Shown piece by piece: positions 47,371 through 60,100 of a DNA stretch of 64,000 nucleotides (within the stretch, counting starts at the first letter, position 1; the number at the start of each line of letters is the position of its first letter). The stretch is from positions 24,768,082-24,832,081 of the forward strand of contig NC_067207.1 of NCBI RefSeq assembly GCF_026262505.1, given 5' to 3'. Origin of the DNA: Trichomonas vaginalis G3 (lineage: Eukaryota > Parabasalia > Trichomonadida > Trichomonadidae). The notes under the pieces were generated by a model. That model was not told the origin of the DNA and made no database searches. It saw nothing but the letters and a program-made list of their open reading frames with translations. A program made the translations under genes and the position numbers.

Positions 47371-49590
47371 TTATAACAAATCAGTTGAAAGAATACAAAA
47401 AATAGGAGGGAATTTCATTCGTTTTAGATTATTTTTTTCTCGTTGTTCTTCTAATTCATCTTGAGTATATTTCTCGAATGTGGCATTGATAAATTGATGA
47501 CCTGAGATTAAATCATATTCATCAACTGCATAAAATTTAAGAGAACAACTTCCAACATTGATGTCTTTTGGAATAGGAATGAAATATTGAGTTTCATGTT
47601 GAGAATCATTAGAAAGAGTGATGTTGACAATGTTGCCTTGAGTGTTGTTAAGAACATGGAAGATTCGAATATAACTCATTCCATCTTTGTCTGAAACTGA
47701 AAGAAAGAATTCAAGAGTGTGACATTGGTTGATGAAAACTGGAAATGCTGGTTTATGCGTGATTTGAATAGATGGAGGATTAAATTCAAAATAAAATGAT
47801 TGATTATGAAAAACACATTTATCTTTTTTGTCACAACATTTAATAAGAAGATTATGAGGACCACGTGATAGATTGTTTGGAATAGAAATATCAATATTGA
47901 ATGAATGATTGTTTAAATCTGAAATAGAATATGATTTTGTTATTTGACTATTTGGATATCCTTCAATTAATCCTTTGATTTCAACTTCATCATCACCATC
48001 TTGATCTGAAACATACCCTGAAACTGAAATGGAAATATCGTTTTTGTGAAAATATGTGTCTTTGATTGTATCTGAAATAATAATAACTGGATAGTTTCGA
48101 TAGAAATAAAATTCTTTTGATTGTAGTGATGTAGTTTCACCACTATTAATTGTTATTCCCCAAACTGTAACTGAATATTTATTTTCTTCTACAATAGAAT
48201 TTGGAATAAAACAGGAACCTGAAAATGTAAAACTATGTGTTGCTGCGTTTTTAGTTAGAGTTCCGTCGAATATACTATTGATATCACCAATACTACAATT
48301 AATAGAAAAATCTTCAGAATAAATTCCACTTCCTCTTATTTTGATACCTTTGTCAATAGTTTTGTTGTATTGTTTTCTTTTGAGATCATTTAATTCAAGA
48401 GAAAATGTATATGAATATTCAAATTCAACTGAAACTGTGTTTGATCCAAATGTTTGATCAAATGCATAAATTTTGTGAATTCCAATAGATAATTCTTTTG
48501 GGATGTTGATTGAATATTCATATGTTGAAGAGCCACTTAATTTACTAATTTTAGTTGATGAATAACTGTCAATCCAAATTTCAAGGGTAAATGATTCTTC
48601 TTTATTTCGATCAAATGAAACTGTTCCGATGATTGTTGTGTCTTCTCTTAATTTATATTTGGTTTTTTCTGTTGTAATTTTCATCAAATAATAAAATGGA
48701 TAATCTGCATAACAAAGTGCTGTAAATATATGTGCATTTTCAATATTAAGTGAATTAGTTGTTGAAATATCAAAATTTGCATTACTTTTTTTTGTAGTGT
48801 AATAACTATAATTATTATTTGATGGAATGAAACAAGAAGAAACTGTAATTGAAGCACCACTATCTGCAAAAAATAGAGAATTTCCTTTGTTGTTTGATAT
48901 AATACATTCTGTAATAAAAACTTTAACATAGTAAGATGCATAAATAACTCCATTAAAATATGTTGATGTCATTGAACATTCATTTGAAATGATGTTGCAA
49001 TGGTTAACTCGATTTCCATTTTTATAATGTAATAAGCATCTTTTATCATTACCAATGTTTTTAATAAATGTTGAATATGAAACAGTTGCATCTAAATCTG
49101 AATTTCCTGAAATAGAGTAGACTGAATTAATTCTTGTTAGTGTATTAGAAATATTTACATTTCGAACAATATTTTCACCATATAGATGACAAATTGGTCC
49201 TGAATGTCCTTGACTTCCAGTGATAGTTGATTCAATTAAGTAATTTTTGTATGATTTATCTTCTGTTGCTTGAATATATGAATGTGGGAATATATAAATT
49301 GAGTTAAGGAACATATTGATACTGCAGATTCGATATTGAACAATTTGACCTTTGTTTTGGTAAATGTTGCCACCAAATGAATCAGAGCCATGATTGGAAT
49401 TAAAAACACTATTTGAGATAAGAAGTCGATTGTTGTCGTTATCATCGAGTTTAATAAGTTGTTTGTTGTGATTTGTAAATAAAACGTCATGAACATGAAA
49501 ATTTCCTGTTCGTGAAACAAGAACTGTATCTGTTGTATGATCTGTTGGATTATATCCACTGAAAAATTGATTCCATAAATCATTTGTCAA
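47371..49590 (-). pseudogene. Pmp-like/right-handed beta-helix surface protein fragment
   Basis: A 739-codon frame. The N-terminal 300 residues are repeated S/N-rich rungs (such as ISNSVFNSNHGS, NCNIISNECS-like turns), as in the beta-helix of Trichomonas Pmp-like surface proteins. Residues ~330-720 contain three or more ~100-residue Ig-like beta repeats (KIYAFDQTFG, SVSDKDGMSYI, KFYAVDEYDLISG). The frame has no ATG at its start (upstream TGA, first codon TTG) and no signal peptide. It stops after YTQDELEEQREKNN where a membrane helix would be expected. It looks truncated at both ends. Confidence 0.65.
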
Positions 49591-50675
49591 AGAATGAATT
49601 CATTGAACAAAAAATTTTCAAAATGGAAATGAAAACAAATTCAACATTTCTCATACATTTCCTTTAATTATACTTCCCCAAAACTATTTCCATTACAATA
49701 AACAAACTCACTATCATCATCCCATCAATATTTCACTTCAAAAATATCTAAGATTACCAACTTTCATCAAATTCACTATGAAATATAAATATTTCAATCA
49801 TATTTCATACTAAATCATGATTCTTATATATGATAAAGCCTTTATTTAGTATTTTATTCTTTTACAATCAAGTTATTTGTCATTTCATTACTTTATTCAT
49901 TACATTTTGATATATTATTGTTTTAATCATTGCATTTATCTTATTGTTATTACAAATAGTATCATATACAACAATAATTCATCAAATATTCAACTAAATT
50001 TCAAAAAGTTCCACATTTTAAGAACAAATCCCAAACTTTATTGATTTATATCTTCATAACAAATCAATACAAAACGAATTATCATTCATTTTTGAAATTT
50101 CTATTTATTTTTAGTTCCAATTTTTCATTTTCATTGATTATACTTCATCAAAACCATATTTATTGAACTAAACAACCTATTTATCATTGATGTACATCTA
50201 TTCTGAAAGCAAAAATACATTTCAACAAACAAACGCAAATCTCACCAAATAATTTAAATTATTCAAAGATATTTCTTACCAAATCATGATCAATGAATTC
50301 TAATATGTCTTTGTTCTTCATTTTCTAACTTAATTCATTGTATTTCGAAATAATAATTATTAAATATTATTATTAGTACAAATAAAGTTATTTACAACAA
50401 TAATTTTTTAAATATCTAACTCATTTTCTAAATTTTCAAAATTTTATCAATAAACAACATGATATATTCACTTACTATTTCATAGATATACATATTACAA
50501 CATAATACAGTTATTATTTCAAGTTTTTAGTTAATTCAACTTTAATTTACTATTTTAGATAATTTTAATAAGAAATTTTGACTAAATCTGATTCACTTTC
50601 TTTTATTTTCATTACATATTTACATTATCATAATAATATTAATAATTTCACTGATAATACTTACATCTATTGTTA
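49591..50675. other. AT-rich intergenic DNA, no feature seen
   Basis: About 1.1 kb of very AT-rich sequence with simple runs of A/T and no long frame or inverted repeat of note. Confidence 0.6.
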
Positions 50676-51295
50676 TCAGTTATTTGATTTGTTTGTAATA
50701 TTTCGTATCTCTCTATCAGTGATTTCCAAATATCTACATTTATAAAACTGTAACCAAGTGATAGTGTTGATCTTCTTGTTCTGACTGAATGGGATAAGTT
50801 CTTTGCAAGGATAAATCTTTGACTTCAATCTCTTCGGTAGATCTGTTTGTCTTTGCTTTCTGCATTTGGGAACCATCACAATGAGATTTTCGATTTCTTG
50901 GCTCATGTCGACCGATGTGATTGTTTCTCTTTCCATTTATCTCTCCATTCGATTAGGCCAAGAGTATGTTCGAGTTTGTCACTAAGAAATAGTAGCTAAG
51001 AAAATTTCGCAACAACTTTCAGAAGAGTCTTCATTCTTTGCTGTGTTTTAGAAAAGAGAATAACATCATCTGAGAATGCTTGAATTACCAATAATGTAAT
51101 ATTTGTGATTTCATAAAAGAGTTGTTGTGATGTTGCTAGTCTCAAGTCTCTTTCTCAGTGGAATCTTATTTGTTGTTTTGTTAGTAATTCTAATCTTTGT
51201 CGTCGTATGTGTTAATTTGGAATATCGATTTCTCTGAGAGCTTCAATAGAATTCTCTAATGATGCCGCCAAATGAAACTTACTGTTATTAAATAA
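50676..51295 (-). pseudogene. second, decayed LINE reverse transcriptase copy
   Basis: On the minus strand a segment reads QAFSDDVILFSKTQQRMKTL, the catalytic F-x-DD box of non-LTR reverse transcriptases with its downstream helix. 51060-51260 is a diverged duplicate of 52190-52450 (shared words TTGAATTACCAATAATGTA and TTTCTCTGAG). 50676-50936 continues in the same direction with a basic stretch (PKCRKQRQTDLPKRLKSK) that may be the thumb region. Frames are interrupted at many places. Confidence 0.6.
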
Positions 51296-51329
51296 TGAAA
51301 AGTTTTATTTGTTGTTGTTTAGCCATCTA

Positions 51330-52958
51330 TGATTGTACTTTCGCATCTGTTTTTTACTCCACAACGTTTTCCTCAGTCTCACTTTCTTCGTCACAGCTGT
51401 CTTGTTCTTCAGCATCACCATCTCCTATTGTCCTATCATTCTGCCTAGTTCTTCGTTCCTCAGCAGCGGAAATCTCTTTATCGTAGAACAATAAGTATGA
51501 ACCTCTGATATCCTCGTAGACCATCTTGCGGACATACCTCTTCTTTCTCCACTTAGAGAGATGAAGGTGTTTAGCGAATTTGTCCATTGAGAATTTGAGT
51601 AGTATGCCAAGACTTGAGACAATGATGGCTGTTAAATCACAATTAACATGGAACTGGCTCTCTACATCCTTGATGAGGTGCTGATGCTTATCAACCTTCT
51701 GGACGTATACTTATTACATGGTATTGACACGGTCACCATTTGCATCATCGCTCATTTGTCCATAAGAAATTGAAAATTCGATCAAGTAAATTGTGTTAGT
51801 TACCTGATCGAAGTATTGGAGATCTGGTTTCAGCGTTGCTTCATGTCTTGTGAGTGATCTATTGTTATGCTTGACCATACAAGATACACTCTTGAATTGC
51901 TTCCATAACAACCCTCTGGACAGCGTTATGCCTTCTTATTTGAAGAGCTAAATTTGACCTACATCCATTTAGTCTGTGCATGAGGAAGTCATTCACATTA
52001 TCTATACATTGTAAAACTGACACTTATGCTTCACTAATGGATCCCTCTTATCCATGAGTTCTCCGGAGCAAAGCTGATTAAGCCTTCTGTTGATTACAAA
52101 GTTCATCATCTTTCCGCTCATCTTGGGAGTGTAATTTCCGATAAAGTAGTTAGTATCTGTATTGTCCTTTCTTGTGATGAATGAATGACCTTATATTTGA
52201 ATTACCAATAATGTATCCGCTGTCGCTGTAATTGTTTGTGATTTCATTCAAGCGTGGTTGTAATGTGCGGGAAAAAAAACAAAGGACTGAGTGGACATCC
52301 TTGTTTAAAGCCCATTTTCCCTGAAATTTCGTTTGTTGTTCTGTTTCCAATTCTAAACTTTGTCGTCATATAAATATATAATTCATTGATGGTATTAACA
52401 AGTTCATTCGGAATGCCAATTTCTCTGAGTGCTTCAATTGCGTACTCTGTAGGAACAGAGCTGAAAGCATCTTTGAAATCGATTGCAATGACATGAATAT
52501 CTTTTCTTTCTTTTCGTGCATCATGAATAAGTTCTTTACAGATCACATCATGTTCCATGCAATCATCAACACCTCTCATGAAACCTTTTTGGACAGAGTT
52601 TATGAAACGGTGTTTCATGTTGATCTCTTGCAGCAGCCCAAATATGAAATATGGAAGAAGCTACATCCAATGGATGTTAGCTTCCAGTGTGACCTAGATC
52701 ACCTCCCTTATAAATGAGATTGGATCTCGCTTTGCACCAGAGCAGTGGGAACTTCCCTAATTCGAGCATCTTCTGCGATATCATTGCTATAATCTCAGCA
52801 AATTTGTCTGGATGAGCTTTGATTATGCTATATGTGATAATATCTAGGCCTGCTGCTGATACTTTTGAACACTTTGAGATAACTTGCTTGTATAAGTCCT
52901 TGTCATCGAGAGTGCTAATAACTCCATTCATATCTGGTTGTGATATTGAATCAAACAT
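51330..52958 (-). pseudogene. LINE (non-LTR retrotransposon) with C-terminal restriction-like endonuclease, decayed
   Basis: 5' part (52677-52958): SAAGLDIITYSIIKAHPDKF, the early RT region. Then 52244-52618: VIAIDFKDAFSSVP (first catalytic Asp), GFKQGCPLSPLFF (template-grip region). After a gap, 51714-51911 encodes KPDLQYFDQVTNTIYLIEFS, the PD-x-n-E-F core of restriction-like endonucleases seen in R2/NeSL/CRE-type LINEs. 51354-51587 gives a charged C-terminus. The pieces are in different frames, so the copy is dead. An exact clade cannot be fixed by eye. Confidence 0.7.
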
Positions 52959-53246
52959 TTTGAAAATGTGATCTCCCCCTGGAATAACAAATCTATTTTC
53001 ATTCCATGAAACATTTTTGAATAGGTATATATTTGTATAAAAAAAATAAGATCTGGTGTATCATTTTGACAAATCTTGCTTTTAATTTTATCTGCATTCC
53101 GAAACTTTGTCTTTGTTTGTCCATTTTACTGTTATGATATGATGAAAAGTTTTATGTTGTTTTTTGGCTATCAATGACTGTTCCCTTGTGATTGGTTTTA
53201 TGCTTTTTGAAGAGATATTTTATAATAATGAATTATGGAAAATTAG

Positions 53247-53263
53247 AAAAAAAAGAAAAATTT
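53247..53263 (-). terminator. Pol III terminator of tRNA-Phe
   Basis: On the minus strand the sequence just after the tRNA is TTTTTCTTTTTTTT, a standard RNA polymerase III stop. Confidence 0.7.
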
Positions 53264-53335
53264 GGGACTTCGCGGACTTGAACCACGTACCTTGCGATCT
53301 TCAGTCGCACGCTCTCCCAGGTGAGCTAAAGTCCC
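53264..53335 (-). tRNA. trnF: tRNA-Phe (anticodon GAA)
   Basis: 72 nt with a 7-bp acceptor stem (GGGACTT/AAGTCCC), D arm with GCTC/GAGC, 5-bp anticodon stem TGCGA/TCGCA with loop CTGAAGA (U33, GAA), and a T arm CGTGG-TTCAAGT-CCGCG. The CCA is not encoded. Box A (TAGCTCACCTGG) and box B (GGTTCAAGTCC) are good pol III promoters. No intron. Confidence 0.95.
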
Positions 53336-54676
53336 TTTACATTTTTAATGTTAAAATAAAATTCTATAATATATAAATTTAAACATTGTTATGAAAATAA
53401 ATAATCGTGAAATGAAAAATTTTGAAAGTAAATTCTTAAAAACATCTTTTTACTATTTATTATTTGCATACTTCACGATTTAAACATTGACGGTTTTTTT
53501 TTCTAGAATCAAAATCTCGAGCACAAAAGTGACATTGAATACTAGTAAGTATAGAATTTCCATGTAAACTATTCAATTTTATCGTTTTTTGTAGTCCACA
53601 TTTCCTCACTCTCGATTTTACTCATAAAAATATTAAAAAATCACTATACAATATATAAAATATATATTTATATTATTAAAACCATGTTATTTTTGCGAGA
53701 TTGCATCTGAAATTAAAATTAGGGATTTTTTGATTTTTGAACTAAAATTTGGGATTGGCAATTATTGATTAATCAATTGGAATATGAAAGAAACAAATTT
53801 AAAATTGAATAGAATGCGCCGATAGAGTTTTTCTCACAATTTTAAAAAGTTGCTCAATTCCTATTTTTGATTGAGTTTTTGCAAATGCTATATATCAAGT
53901 GACAAAATAAAAATAAAATTTTTGCTGCAATTCTATTTTTGCAACAATTTGTAAATAACGAGCAATCCTTGTATTCCAATAATCAACACTGCGATCACAT
54001 ATTATAAGAAATCCTTTTGAATTAGATTTTTCTTCGAATATTAAACCGGACAGTGTATTTCATGTTGCTTTGCGAGAAGATATATAATTTGCAAAGTGAA
54101 TAAGATGTACACGATTCTGTATAAATCGGTAATTATTGTTTGGGAAATAACTCGGCATTGTATGAGAGATAATCTTAAGAGATTTTTAGATATGTTGAAA
54201 TTTATATTATTTAGCTTCATTATCATTTGTTAATGTGTGTCTTTGCTGTTTTCTGATATTGGATATAAAGAACTCTTCTGTGAACGAAAAAAATCTTATA
54301 AATCATTTAATTCTAAACGTGCACAAAACTCATTCAATTTATGAAAATCGAATTTTTTTTGATATTGAGCTATTCCATATAAAACTAAAGAATACTTTAT
54401 ATTTTTAGTAAAAAAATGTTGAAAGCAGCTTATTCCCAATACATGTTGATTCAGACGTCAAAAAAAGTATTATAGTCAATCAAAATACAATGTGTCGAAT
54501 CTTGTTCATTTATTACTATCGGATATTCTGAATTTTCTTTAAGATTAGATATGATTTTCACAATTTTAACCATTGTATGCTTTTTTGAGTGATGTACTGT
54601 TGGATCCCAATGTTTGTGTTATATTTGAATGTTACACTCTTCGTAATTCCTATGTCACAATAATTTTTAAATTGTA
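53336..54676. other. AT-rich intergenic DNA, no gene seen
   Basis: No frame with recognisable content. The longest minus-strand frames are short and low in complexity. Confidence 0.55.
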
Positions 54677-54899
54677 ATAAGGTAGGTTAAAATAATGGCT
54701 GCTAAAACTACCGTTCGTAACACTCTCAATTTTGTATCGTTACGGGCGGGAGCGCCTGTGAATTTGCCGATTTCAAAATAAATAAACTTTACATTTGTAA
54801 ACTGTTTACATTTGTAAACACTTTACAACACGTAAAGTCCTCAAATTTGAGAGTGTTACTGTCAAAATTTCGTGTTACGAGTGATTTTACCTACCTTAT
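54677..54899. mobile_element. MITE-like element, 223 bp
   Basis: Ends ATAAGGTAGGTTAAAA and TTTTACCTACCTTAT are inverted (one indel). A second inverted pair, TAACACTCTCAA (54718-54729) and TTGAGAGTGTTA (54847-54858), lies inside, with a central GGCG-GGAG-CGCC hairpin and TTTACATTTGTAAAC direct repeats. It has no coding capacity. It looks like a non-autonomous DNA element; the target duplication is unclear (AT or TA). Confidence 0.7.
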
Positions 54900-54994
54900 A
54901 GCCTCATTTAAAAGAGATCGATATATTACTATTTTTGATTTTACTATGCACATACTTGTTATATTCATAATTAAATAATAAGAAAAAAACATAA

Positions 54995-56273
54995 TACCCA
55001 GATTTGCTTTACTTTTACCACTCCCCATGTAATTTCTGGGGAAAACGATAATTCATTTTTTTTATGGATGAATAGATCGTTTTCCTAGAAAGGACCTCAT
55101 ATCTCTGGCTAAAAAGAGTGTCAGATCCTAAATAGATTATTGATCTAGTGTACAAATCCAATAAAAAGCCTATTTTTTTGGCTTTTTTGGTGCTCATTTT
55201 TTCGAAGATCTACATGAATATGGGGAAACCATCGGATTTTTTTGGTTAACCCACATCTTCATGTAGTCTGGACTATCTTTCCTCGAAGGACCTCTTTACG
55301 GGTGTAAAAACTCATAAAGTTCTCAAAAGATTCATTCTCGATCTCCATGCTGAAAGAATTTACAATAAAAAAGAGATCTACGCATCAAACTACAGCCATA
55401 AATGAACTGAACCCCTAAAGCTCAGCTCTTAGTTTATCAAAAACGTCGAAATCCTTCTCATTGCAATCAAATTTTCTCAATAACTCATAAGAAAAATCGA
55501 ATTTTGATTAAGCCGATGTTATAGGTATCACAAATACTACAAACTTGAGCAATATCGAAATTGCCAGCAAAAGTTTGAAATTGCATTGCTCATATTTGTT
55601 TTGTAAACTAAAAATCTGCTTATATTATTCATTAATTTTTTATATATTATTCATATACTTTAATAAAAACAATACTATTTCACCTTAAAAATGAATTTCA
55701 TAAGTCAATATTATTTTTTTGAAAATGTATCAATTTTCGATTAAAACAACATGAGAATAAAATTTACGCAAAATTATTTTAAAAAATGGTTTTAAAAATT
55801 TACAATTGATTAAGAATAAGATTGGAAGAAGTTTTGAAGTTTAATTTTAAGAAAAAAAATTCGGATATTATTCATGGATCTAAGTAATCTGATATTTGAG
55901 TATCGGCACTATGCATAAAACATATATTTATAGTTTTTTTGGATTTTTATGATTTATTTTAAATGTATTCAAATTTGGCAATCCAATAGATTTTTAAAAA
56001 ATAGGTAAATAAAAATAGATTACATATGCAGCAGATTTAGAACATGAAACAAATCTTATAGTGACCCAAAAAAAAATTCATGATCCAAAAAAGAAAAAAA
56101 TTGGTTAAATGGGAATCAAACCTTGGCATAACGAATCATTATATCAGATGTTTCCACTACACTACACCGGCAGTTCGAAAAATACCCTTGGTGGTTCTAT
56201 TTAATAGCTACTCCCAACGATAGGCGGTGTCCCCAGCTTTCGAGAGGTGGTAAAAGTAAAGCAAATCTGGGTA
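54995..56273. mobile_element. DNA element with perfect 27-bp inverted ends, 1.28 kb
   Basis: Left end TACCCAGATTTGCTTTACTT (54995 onward) is matched perfectly in inverse by AAGTAAAGCAAATCTGGGTA ending at 56273; the match runs 27 bp. The palindromic TA at each tip may be the target duplication. The only frame near the left end (55015-55197, minus) encodes 60 residues (RSIIYLGSDTLFSQRYEV) of unknown type. A tRNA-like stretch is at 56102-56172. Probably a non-autonomous relative of an unrecognised DNA transposon. Confidence 0.7.
56102..56172 (-). other. tRNA-like stretch inside the 1.28-kb element
   Basis: On the minus strand TAGTGTAGTGG fits box A and GGTTTGATTCC nearly fits box B at normal spacing, with a 71-nt length. 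The acceptor and T stems mostly do not pair and the anticodon loop lacks U33, so it is not a working tRNA. It may be a tRNA relic or a pol III promoter of SINE kind. Confidence 0.4.
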
Positions 56274-57156
56274 ATATCAATTTTGCAATAACATGTTTTA
56301 AGCGTCAATACAACTGCCTAAATATATAATACATCTATCATATAATATAAAATTATGAGTATGTGGTTACAAAATACAATATTATCAAATCAGATTTCAT
56401 TATGAAATCAATATTTGATATATTCATAATAAATCACATTGTTAATATAATAATCATTATCAAAGAAACAATAAGAAATAAAATATCAACCTTAATGTTA
56501 GAGAATTTTCAAATTGTTTCAAATTAAAAATAAGAACTTATTTAACCATATCCTATCGTCCAATATATGGAATCGTGCAATTTATATTCGGATATTTTAG
56601 AAAAATATATCAATTTAGTTCATAAATTATTCTTTATATTATTTCAGTATATCATATTGCACAATCATGTTATAATATTGGAATGTAGTTTTGTATTGTA
56701 TTGTTTGGTTCTAAGTCTTCTCATTTCAAAAAGATTATTCCTTATTTCCTCAAAAAGGCTAAGTAAATCAAAACTGGGATAGCATATACTAAATAATATA
56801 TAATTGGATAAGCATAATAGCTCAGGACGAAAGAAAAAAAATCAGATAAAAGTATGCATAATATTTTCGGTTCAGTTTATTTTTAAATGAATTGTCATTA
56901 AATTTGTAATGCATTTTTTAAACCAAAAAACCAAAATTCCAAGCTTTTACTTTTGAATGGTATTCAAATTTACCCTCTCCTATGAAAATGCCCCAGCAAT
57001 ATTTTTCAATGCTCTTTTGTTCAATATTCCATTCAATTCTTATAATGTTCGTCTTTTGTTTTTATACATATTCTCATCATGATTTCAAAATAAAAATTCC
57101 CGAAAATAATTTACTGAATCGATCATTTTTGAATACTGATGATTGCTCCGGATTAG
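56274..57156. other. AT-rich intergenic DNA upstream of the flippase pseudogene
   Basis: No clear gene. A frame at 56982-57242 is open but its last part is only the flippase gene read in another frame. A lost N-terminal exon or start of the flippase could lie here but is not visible. Confidence 0.5.
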
Positions 57157-60100
57157 ACCTCGAATACACTACCAAACGAAGAAGTGCCGTGGGCAATCAT
57201 ACCATTTGTATACTACAAAGACTATCCAGGCCAGCAAAATAACTATGTTAAAACCACAAGATACAACATTTGGACTTTTTTACCTCTAACTTTATACGAA
57301 AACTTTCGTAACTTAACAAACATCTACTTCTTATTGATTTTAATCATGACGTTTCTCCCTTATTCGCCTGTTTTCTGGGCATTTAACTTTTTTCCTTTAA
57401 TTTTCGTATTATTAGTATCAATGATCAAGAGCGGTATTGAAGATTACTTGAGACATCGTCAAGATGTCAAGCGAAACAAGAGTCCTGTTTCAATTTATCG
57501 TTTTGGCGAATGGACAGTTGAAGAATCATCGAAAATACATGTCGGAGACATTGTAATGATCAAATCAGGTGATACTGTACCATGTGATATGATCTATTTG
57601 ACATCTTCGAACCCGAATAAAACGACAAACTACAGTGAGACTAGTCTTAATGGAGAATCGGCGATCAAAATGATGAGCCAGCACCCAGCCTTCAAAGACC
57701 TTGATATCCCTATGGCCTTCTTCCGTAAGCAATATTCTGTTCATGCTGGTCCTCCCGATGCAAACCTGTACAAATTCGATGCAAAGCTTGTCTGCGAGAA
57801 CGAAAAGTGGGTATATCAATACAGAACATACTTCTAAGAGGCTGCGTTGTCCATTATACCGAATTTACAATCGGAGTTGCAATTAGAACGGGACATGACT
57901 GTACGATCATGAAGAACAGGCGTTCACCACCATCAAAGATGACAAAATTCGACAAGGACGTTAACAAAATGATCATTTACATCTTTGTTTTCAAAATGTT
58001 GTTCGTATTTGCATTAACTATCGCTAATATGCTATTACAATACAAAGAACCTATACTTAAAGATGTCAGAGATTCATATGGTATATCTTTTGGTAAAGGT
58101 TTCATGCAATATTTTATTTTATTAAGTTATATGATCCCAATTTCGTTAGTTGTTACGGTAGAAATCCTAAAAATGGCTCATATGTTGTTCATTCATTGGG
58201 ATTACAAGATGTATTATGAAGAATTCGGTTATTCTGAGCTTCATAATTCGAATTTAATTGTAACTTTGGCAGAAATCACACATGTATTGAGTGATAAGAC
58301 GGGAACACTTACAGAAAACATTATGCAACTCGTAAACTTCACAGATGTCAACGGCCCCCATAAATCTGAAGATTTTATTCAAGATATCTCAGAAAATTAT
58401 AAGATTTTAGAGAAATCGTCTGAATTTATACATTGCTTAGCCCTTTGTAATAACGTTGTCATGTTCCATAATCCAAACGGAGAAACAGAATACAACGCAG
58501 AATCTCCAGATGAAGCTTCCCTCGTCAAATTCGCAGCGCAGTGTGGTATAAAGCTTAACGAACATGATCCTACGTCGATTGAACTACATTCTATACAAGA
58601 AAACGGTGAAAATGAGAATGAAAAATATAAAATCGTCTCTTTCATACTGTTTAACTCTGATCGTAAGCGTAGTACTATTGTTCTTCAAAAGGAAGGTACC
58701 GATCAGTTGGTAGTTTACTCGAAAGGTGCTGATTCTGTTATGTATCCCTTATGTAACCAGAATCTTTACTCAGGAGATGTAAACAAGTACGCTATAGCTG
58801 GTTTTAGAACTCTTGTCTTCGCCAAAAGAGTACTTTTCCAAGAAGAAGCCGAAGAATGGCTCTCAATGTGGAAAGATGCAGAGTCAAAGTTCGAAAACCG
58901 CGATGAAGAGATCTTCAAAATCGCCAAATTCGTTGAATCCAAACTCGATGTCGTTGGAATTTCAGCTGCTGAAGATAAATTGCAGCCAAAAGTTCCAGAA
59001 ACGGTCATGTGGCTAAGGAAAGCCAACATAGCGTTATGGATGCTCACAGGCGACAAGCTTGAGACTGCAATTGAGATTGGAAAGACGTCATCAATTATTT
59101 TACCTGATGCCGACATTTTAATCATCTCAAACAACAATGAAACAGAGTTTACCAAACAGATAAACAACTATCTGAACGATTTCGAGTCATTTAAAGAACC
59201 TGTTCTGATATTAAATTCAGAAACAACGAATTTTGCTCTTAAAAACCAGAAACTCTTCATGGAACTCGCAAGTAAATGCAGAAGCTGCATTTTCTTGAGG
59301 GTTTCGCCTATAATGAAAGCGACAATTGTTGATATGATCAAACAAACCAAGAATTCAATGGTTCTCCCAATTGGCGATGGTTCCAATGATGTTGGAATGA
59401 TACAAGAAGCACATATTGGTGTCGGAGTCTTCGGAAGAGAAGGATCACAAGCGACACAATCAGCAGATTTCGCCATTACAAGGTTTAACAACCTTGTTCG
59501 ACTTATATCTGTACATGGAACATGGAGTTATACAAGACTGACAACAGATACGGTCTTTATGCTCTATAAGAATTTTGTTTATATTTTAATTGTCATTTGG
59601 TCCACGTTTGACACTTTAGCTAGTCCACCCACCTTTTATAATGACTCCATTTACTTTTGGATTATTCGAACAAGTTCTTCCAAGCGAAACTTTAGAGAAT
59701 AACCCAGAATTACATCACCAACAGCATAATCCCATGAATCCTGTTGATCTCTTCTTCTATTTGTTGAGAGCTATATACCAATCTCTCGCAATTTTCTTGA
59801 TTGTTAGATATTCTCATCATATGAAAGACTTGGAAACAAATGGAACAATTTGTTTCTACAGCGTTGTTTATACAATAACAATACAAATGATGTTGTGGAC
59901 ACATAACTACAATGGATGGATAATTGCTGGTTTCGTTGTCCAATTGTTGTTAATTCACGCTGTTTCTATTTTGTATTGTTTCGTATTCAGCAAACAATAC
60001 AAATCTAATTTGTTGATGTTGTATGGACGTCCTGAAGGATGGTTTGCTTTCTTCGCTGCTTGTTTGGTTGCTTTGATTCCTCCTTTGTTTGTTGAAGTTT

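Noticed and set aside
47676-49583. Several minus-strand I/L/F-rich frames inside the Pmp-like gene
   Set aside because: These are other-phase readings of an AT-rich gene with low-complexity composition.
51295-51486. Plus-strand serine-rich frame over the LINE C-terminus
   Set aside because: It is the reverse of the acidic LINE tail and has no domain.
56102-56172. Second tRNA gene
   Set aside because: Box A and box B fit, but acceptor and T stems do not pair and U33 is missing. Kept only as tRNA-like.
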